DNA of 47,873 nucleotides from Ministeria vibrans ATCC 50519 (lineage: Eukaryota > Opisthokonta > Filasterea), in contig CALSCP010002822.1 in NCBI GenBank assembly GCA_943704425.1, positions 9,872 to 57,744 of the forward strand, in the 5' to 3' direction. Positions 43,089 to 47,873 of this stretch are shown one piece after another. Below the pieces are notes generated by a model that worked only from the letters and a program-made list of their open reading frames with translations, searched no databases and was not told the origin of the DNA. The position numbers and the translations under genes are program-made. Numbering within the stretch: the stretch's first letter is position 1; the number at the start of each line of letters is the position of its first letter.

Positions 43089-45196
43089 TCAATCACCCTT
43101 GAGCACACGATAGAGCTCATGCAAAGTGACACCGGCAGCAGAAGTGCCCCCAATCACTCCAAATCCCACATACACAGTCATTAATAACCGCTACAGAGAA
43201 AACACGCACACAAGTCAAACACTACTCAAAAGTGACTTGCCACTCTCGTACCTTAAAAAAAGAAGCATCTGGAAACAGTTTGACATAGAACAAGGGCGGA
43301 AGCAGAAACTGCAGAGAAGTTCCTCCAATTGCACCCACAAAACCAGTCAACAGTCCAAAATGAGGCACAGTCGACTACACGAATGTGCAATGAGAATGAA
43401 ACACAATTGTCAATACTAATTAATTTGTTATACCGCAATGAGAGAACAGAAACAGACCAGACCAAAGCGAATCAGGTTCTTTTTGGCGGTTTCCCCATAC
43501 GGAGAACATCTTCCACTTGTAAACAGAGCACCGTCTACACACGAACCGAGTGAGTGAAGAACCATACGGTAAATGAAAACAAAAGCGTTGTACCTAAAAT
43601 GTCGGAGACGACAAACAATTGAACGGGAAAGGTCAAGAAAACGCCCAGAGTGAGAGAAATGCGGGCAATAAGCTCGAGAGACGACCAAGCGGGTGTGAGA
43701 GGGACAGTTTCCGCAAACCAGTGAACACTATTAAACAAACAGAAAGAGAGAAACAGTGAGTTCGAAAACCGGGTCAAGACGGAGTATTAATTATACTTTT
43801 TCATAATTTGTTCGTCTGTGGCAACTGAACCAAACGCAGAGTACGCAACACTTCCAAAGCAGAGGTAAAAGGAAGTGGCAATCAACATACATATAATCAA
43901 AACCTATACATACAATGCGAGTGAGTGACAAAAAAAAATTTGAGGGTTTGATACCAAAGGAAATGACTTTGGGTGTTTCATTGCGGTCTGACAGGGAACG
44001 ACAGTGCCGATGCCCTCAAAGGCATAGACACCCATACCAAAGGCAACGGGAAGCGACTGCCATGCAACGCCCACTGTGATAGGGGAGGGCAGGTCTGAAG
44101 GAACAGAGGGAAAAAGTGTGTGTGTGTGTGTGAGTGGAGTGACAGTGTTTAGTGTTTGACGAGGGAGTGAGCATTCGATTGGTTGAGGAGTACGTCACTT
44201 GAGTGAGTTTTGTGAGTGAATTCCAAATTCGTACTGTCTTTCTTGTTGAGCTGCAGCTGAGCAACACTCACTGCCAACACAATGACAATCCCCAGACTCA
44301 ACGCGACCATTGCAATGGCACTGGGCAGACCCAGGAAACGCAGTGTGCGGATGAATGAAAGGGCAGTCAGTGTGGGTATGAGCGCAGCAATGATCGCGAA
44401 ATGAGCATATCCACTTGGCAGAATGAAGAACTCTTGTAACGATTCCTATTACAGAAACAAATAATTAGTCTCTCTCAATCACTTCGTTTGCACTTTGTTT
44501 GTCTCTCTGTCTCTGTCTCTTATCAAAGTTGTTCTTACCGCTACAAAGACTAAGTAGACTGTACAGAACCCTAACTGGGTGAAGATGAGGACGGCATCGA
44601 CTGCGCGTGATGCGCCAGTGCCGTACAAATGTTGGGCAATGTCGCTAAAGCTGACGACGAGCGGTGTGCGCTTGACGAGTTCCTAATACATGTGTGCGAC
44701 GCATCAGAAGACATGCAAGCAAGAGAGCCACCCCGCCTCTCTCTCTCTCTTCACCTCTTTGACTTGGACAAGGATGAGCATGCAGTGCGTCGAGATGAGT
44801 GCAATGAGGCACATCATCACAATGCCGCCGATAAGACCACTTTCGCGGAAGGCAAACGGAAGGCCGAGAATGCCCGAGCCAACATACGACTTGAGCAAGT
44901 TGGCACCGGTGCTCCAGGCACTAGTACGGGCAGAAGGGAGAGCGAGAGAGGGAGAGAGAGAGTCAGCGATCACCGCCCGTTTCAATGATACCTCGCTGTC
45001 CCACTATGACGCTCGCCAATCGCATTCGGATCGTCGTCAATGTCGTCGACCTCGTGCACCGCACTGCCTTGCGCCAGAAGCGACTCCCCGCTCTCGTCCT
45101 GGAGCCGTCGCTCGCGTCGAATCTGCAGCGAAACGAAACCGGTGACACTCTGCACTTCTTATCAGCGGACACCAAGCTCACCTCACGAAGCTCCAT
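43089..45196 (-). CDS. amino-acid/auxin permease (AAAP) family transporter
   Basis: AAAP carriers move amino acids across plasma or lysosomal membranes. Eleven exons (45182-45196, 44992-45149, 44755-44920, 44539-44682, 44235-44445, 43955-44094, 43797-43903, 43594-43727, 43434-43534, 43252-43374, 43089-43190) give 466 residues. A hydrophilic N-terminus with DDIDDDPNAIGE precedes TGANLLKSYVGSGILGLPFA, the diagnostic first helix. About ten or eleven membrane helices follow, including GMGVYAFEGIGTVVPCQTAM, the conserved helix with the substrate-contact region, and a last helix VYVGFGVIGGTSAAG. It resembles the SLC36/SLC38/Avt3-type branch more than auxin carriers. The first exon of five codons is chosen for phase and a good GTGAGC donor. 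Confidence 0.9.
44470..44515 (+). repeat. dispersed intronic motif variant in AAAP intron 4
   Basis: TCTCTCTCAATCACTTCGTTT lies in the 44446-44538 intron, a diverged copy of the dispersed motif. Confidence 0.5.
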
Positions 45197-45335
45197 GCAA
45201 AAGATCCCCTTTTCAACTCCTCACCACAAACAGCCCCTTTTCCCAACAAGACACGAGTTGAAAAGATCAAACGAAAAAATAATGATTTGATTTTTCATTT
45301 TTCATTTTCTTTTGAATTATCATTAATTTTTATTC
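45197..45335. promoter_or_regulatory. divergent promoter region, AAAP transporter / Tel2
   Basis: Only 139 bases separate two divergent start codons, so the promoters probably overlap. A/T-rich close to the Tel2 start. Confidence 0.45.
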
Positions 45336-47867
45336 ATGTCCGACTCGGTTGCTCTCGTCCATGCCACCATACGCCTGTTGAGAAACGCCACGGACCCCAC
45401 GAGCTTCGTTGCGGCGCTCAGACAGGCCAAGAGCCTTTCCCTTCCGATTTCGTCGTGCACTGCATCGTTTCGTCGTGCCAGCCAAGCGCTGGTGGACGCT
45501 GCTCTTGCGTGTGCCGCCCATCGCCAGGACGATCCTGCACTGCTGGCGTCTCTTCTGGAGACGGCGGCGTGCTCTCCGCTTGACCTTATCGCGTCACTCT
45601 CAAACGCGTTGCGATCCTTTTCGCGTCGCGCCTCCCTGCTCGACAGCGCGCCCTCCGACCGCGTCGCCGAGGACTCGGAGCCACCCGAGACCGAAGGCGG
45701 TCGTCTCACTGCGGCCGAGTACCAGACAGCCGTTGATTTTGTGTGTGCTCGACTGGCCACTCTCGTCTTGTCGGACGAGCGCTTCTCGTCGGCCATTGAC
45801 GACGCACTCTCGTCGCCGTCCATCATTCTCGCCGTCCCCGATCGTGTCTCCAATGCCATTGGGCCTCGACGTCGCCTTCCCGCCGTCCTGACCCCCTCGC
45901 GCTTCTTTGCGCGTGTCGTCGACTGTCTGCTCAACACTGGCAACAGCCAAACCATCACGACTGGCGAGTGGCTGTCGCACTTGTGTTGTCGTGGAGAGTC
46001 ACACGCCGTAGTTGAAGCACTCGCAGCGAGACCCTCGCCAGATATTGTGGCGGTCCTCTCTGACGACGCTCTCGAACCCTTTCTTGTCACACTGCTACGC
46101 CACCTTCAGAACACACCTGACGCCTCTGAGGTCACCTCTTTCCTGTTGGCCAAACTGATGGCACGCACAGAGCCTCCCGCAACCCACGCACGTTTCTTGC
46201 TCGTGGACAAACTGGCCACGGCGCGCGTACACACCGTGGACGCACTGCTCTTGCTATGTGACACCCTCATTGCACTCGAGCTCACAGACGAGACGGTGCA
46301 GCGACTCTTTGCTGTGTGGTCCGACGCTCTCTTTGTGCGCCACACCCCGTCAGATCGTCATTTGTGTGCCACTCAGCTCTTGGTGGCCCTCGTCGGACGC
46401 GTGCCCAAGAAGGTACGGCAGGTACACGAGAGCGACTGGATGCTTGCCTCGGTGGGCGGCATCCAGACTCACTTGGCGTGTCCTCTTGCCGACCGTCGTA
46501 CCATTGGCATGTACGCCGCTCAGCACTTGTCACGTTTGCTCTCTCCGCCCAACATTGCACCACTCTCCTTTGACCTATCACCCTCGCACGATCCTATTAC
46601 ACGCGTTCTTGAGCCTCGTCATGTCACCCAAACCCCCACACATGCGCCTGCTCCTTCTTCTACTCCTGCTCCTGCTCCTGCACCTGTCTCATCCACGCCC
46701 GGCATTGACCCTGGCATGGCCACCGACAGCGACGATGACGAAGATGCCGACCTCATTGGCTATGCTATCCCCACGACGGAGCCACAGCATCCGGCGACCA
46801 CGAGCAGCGGCGAGCCCAGTGTTGACACCGCACGCACCTCGGCCGCCTACCGTCGCTTTCACTATGCCCGTGACTGTCTTGATGCTTTCACCGCTATGGA
46901 CCAGGATGGCTCTGAGGAGGCCGCCAACCTGCCAGCTCGTCACGAAGGCGCTCTTGACGCTCTGCCGCGCATCTGTCGGCAGTCACCGGCTGATCTCGCT
47001 GACGGAGTGGGTTCTCAATTGCTGCGCGCACTACTTTTCCTTGAAAACCGATTTGATCTTGCCCAGTTTCAATCGAGGCGCATCGATGCCATGTCAGCCG
47101 TTGCCTGTGCTGTGCCTGCACAGGCCACAGAGTACCTTCCGTCGACATTTTACGAGCGCAACCTCTCGCTCTATCAGCGAGCTGATGTGCTCGTAGTCAT
47201 TGCACGACTCGCGCAGCGTCTTGGAGCACCACCAGCACCGGCCACAGGCAAACCTGACGCACGCATTCAATCGCTGCCACAACAAGAGGAGAAAGACACC
47301 GACGAAGAGGACTTGCCACCCGCCGAGGTAATCCGACGACGCGTCGCGGCCAAGACGCGTCGCTTCAACCGAGGCACTGTGTCGTCCGCTCCCGAAGCGT
47401 CTGCGAATCGTCTTGTGCCGTATGCGCCGCGATTGTTTTTCACACTAATCAATGGTGTCTATGACACCCCTGTGCACGCGCTTGACTTCTCCAGCAACCG
47501 CAGTACAGTCGATCTGCTCCAGAGCGAAACAGCTCTGTTGGCACAGCTCATCCGCACAGCGACCACCGTGCTGCACAGTGTACTCGGACAACTATGCGCC
47601 ATTCCCATGGCACGCGCCGCCATTGCCTTTGTCTGGGCCCTTGTGCGCACTGTCGCGCAGCCCATTGTTTGGCGCATGGTGCTCTTTCTCATCTCTAACG
47701 CAGCCACAGCAGGTCCTCCCGAACTGCTCACAGACGATCCCAGCAAACGCTGCGAATGGTCTGACTTGCGTGCGTGGGCTGCCGAGTCCTGTCTCGACTG
47801 TGGCGACGAACAGTGTCGCGAGTTGGCTGTCATTGCCATTCAGCTCATTGACGGACTCGGAGTGTAA
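45336..47867 (+). CDS. TELO2: Tel2/TELO2, PIKK-assembly factor
   Basis: Tel2 with Tti1 and Tti2 hands newly made TOR, ATM and related kinases to Hsp90 and R2TP. An intronless frame from ATG 45336 gives 843 residues, close to human TELO2. The N-terminal half is alpha-solenoid. A Pro/Ala-rich linker leads to TDSDDDEDADLIGYAIP (about 463-479). This matches the position and form of the CK2 site D-S-D-D-D/E that binds the R2TP adaptor PIH1D1 in known Tel2 proteins. EYLPSTFYERNLSLYQRADVLVVIARL (about 597-623) is the conserved C-terminal domain signature, followed by IRTATTVLHSVLGQL and QPIVWRMVLFLISNAA. The stop is six bases before the window edge. Identification is good though overall identity must be low. 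Confidence 0.87.
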   Translation: MSDSVALVHATIRLLRNATDPTSFVAALRQAKSLSLPISSCTASFRRASQALVDAALACAAHRQDDPALLASLLETAACSPLDLIASLSNALRSFSRRASLLDSAPSDRVAEDSEPPETEGGRLTAAEYQTAVDFVCARLATLVLSDERFSSAIDDALSSPSIILAVPDRVSNAIGPRRRLPAVLTPSRFFARVVDCLLNTGNSQTITTGEWLSHLCCRGESHAVVEALAARPSPDIVAVLSDDALEPFLVTLLRHLQNTPDASEVTSFLLAKLMARTEPPATHARFLLVDKLATARVHTVDALLLLCDTLIALELTDETVQRLFAVWSDALFVRHTPSDRHLCATQLLVALVGRVPKKVRQVHESDWMLASVGGIQTHLACPLADRRTIGMYAAQHLSRLLSPPNIAPLSFDLSPSHDPITRVLEPRHVTQTPTHAPAPSSTPAPAPAPVSSTPGIDPGMATDSDDDEDADLIGYAIPTTEPQHPATTSSGEPSVDTARTSAAYRRFHYARDCLDAFTAMDQDGSEEAANLPARHEGALDALPRICRQSPADLADGVGSQLLRALLFLENRFDLAQFQSRRIDAMSAVACAVPAQATEYLPSTFYERNLSLYQRADVLVVIARLAQRLGAPPAPATGKPDARIQSLPQQEEKDTDEEDLPPAEVIRRRVAAKTRRFNRGTVSSAPEASANRLVPYAPRLFFTLINGVYDTPVHALDFSSNRSTVDLLQSETALLAQLIRTATTVLHSVLGQLCAIPMARAAIAFVWALVRTVAQPIVWRMVLFLISNAATAGPPELLTDDPSKRCEWSDLRAWAAESCLDCGDEQCRELAVIAIQLIDGLGV

Positions 47868-47873
47868 TTTTAT

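Overview
The window is nuclear DNA of a eukaryote, probably a unicellular one. It is gene-dense, with many short GT-AG introns (about 50 to 300 bases), exons of moderate GC, and microsatellites in most introns and gaps. Gene content is typical of the eukaryotic core: Raptor, clathrin light chain, V-ATPase G, MED13, MAT1, ORC5, Tel2, legumain, a FYVE protein and an AAAP transporter. The lineage cannot be named from sequence alone; an amoebozoan or unicellular opisthokont relative is possible. Short TTAGGG-like runs occur inside two introns. All gene models were spliced by eye and checked for reading phase. Most are supported because every junction keeps frame and family motifs run across the joins.

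Layout. 1-5519 (-): Raptor, its 3' end outside the window. 5759-7037 (-): clathrin light chain. 7926-8409 (+): V-ATPase subunit G, first exon unresolved. 8762-14168 (+): a PKA-like kinase fused behind two alpha/beta-hydrolase domains that lack the nucleophile serine. 14223-18728 (-): MED13. 18861-20798 (+): MAT1. 20896-22690 (-): an unrecognised proline-rich protein. 22908-24433 (+): FYVE/PH-like protein. 24538-26541 (-): legumain. 26778-27740 (+): unrecognised membrane-anchored, weakly LRR-like protein. 28152-29247 (+): nitrilase-family hydrolase. 29319-31616 (-): ORC5. 31943-42804 (+): one giant gene. 43089-45196 (-): AAAP amino-acid transporter. 45336-47867 (+): Tel2/TELO2.

The most notable locus is the giant gene, predicted at 3433 residues from seven exons. 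In order it carries a caspase-like domain, ankyrin- and helical-repeat-like segments, leucine-rich repeats, a Roc-like GTPase, an NB-ARC/STAND ATPase, a second Roc-like GTPase and a second caspase-like domain. Both caspase-like domains keep a His/Cys dyad. The architecture resembles an NLR-type death or immune receptor with a protease at each end; that role is inference. The pseudohydrolase-PKA fusion is the second unusual protein.

As a set, Raptor (TORC1 scaffold), Tel2 (assembly of TOR-family kinases) and an amino-acid transporter touch TOR nutrient signalling, and MED13 and MAT1 both belong to the Pol II machinery. No functional cluster is claimed. A short motif, AAACAAGTGATAGAGAGA or its complement, recurs in introns of at least seven unrelated genes.
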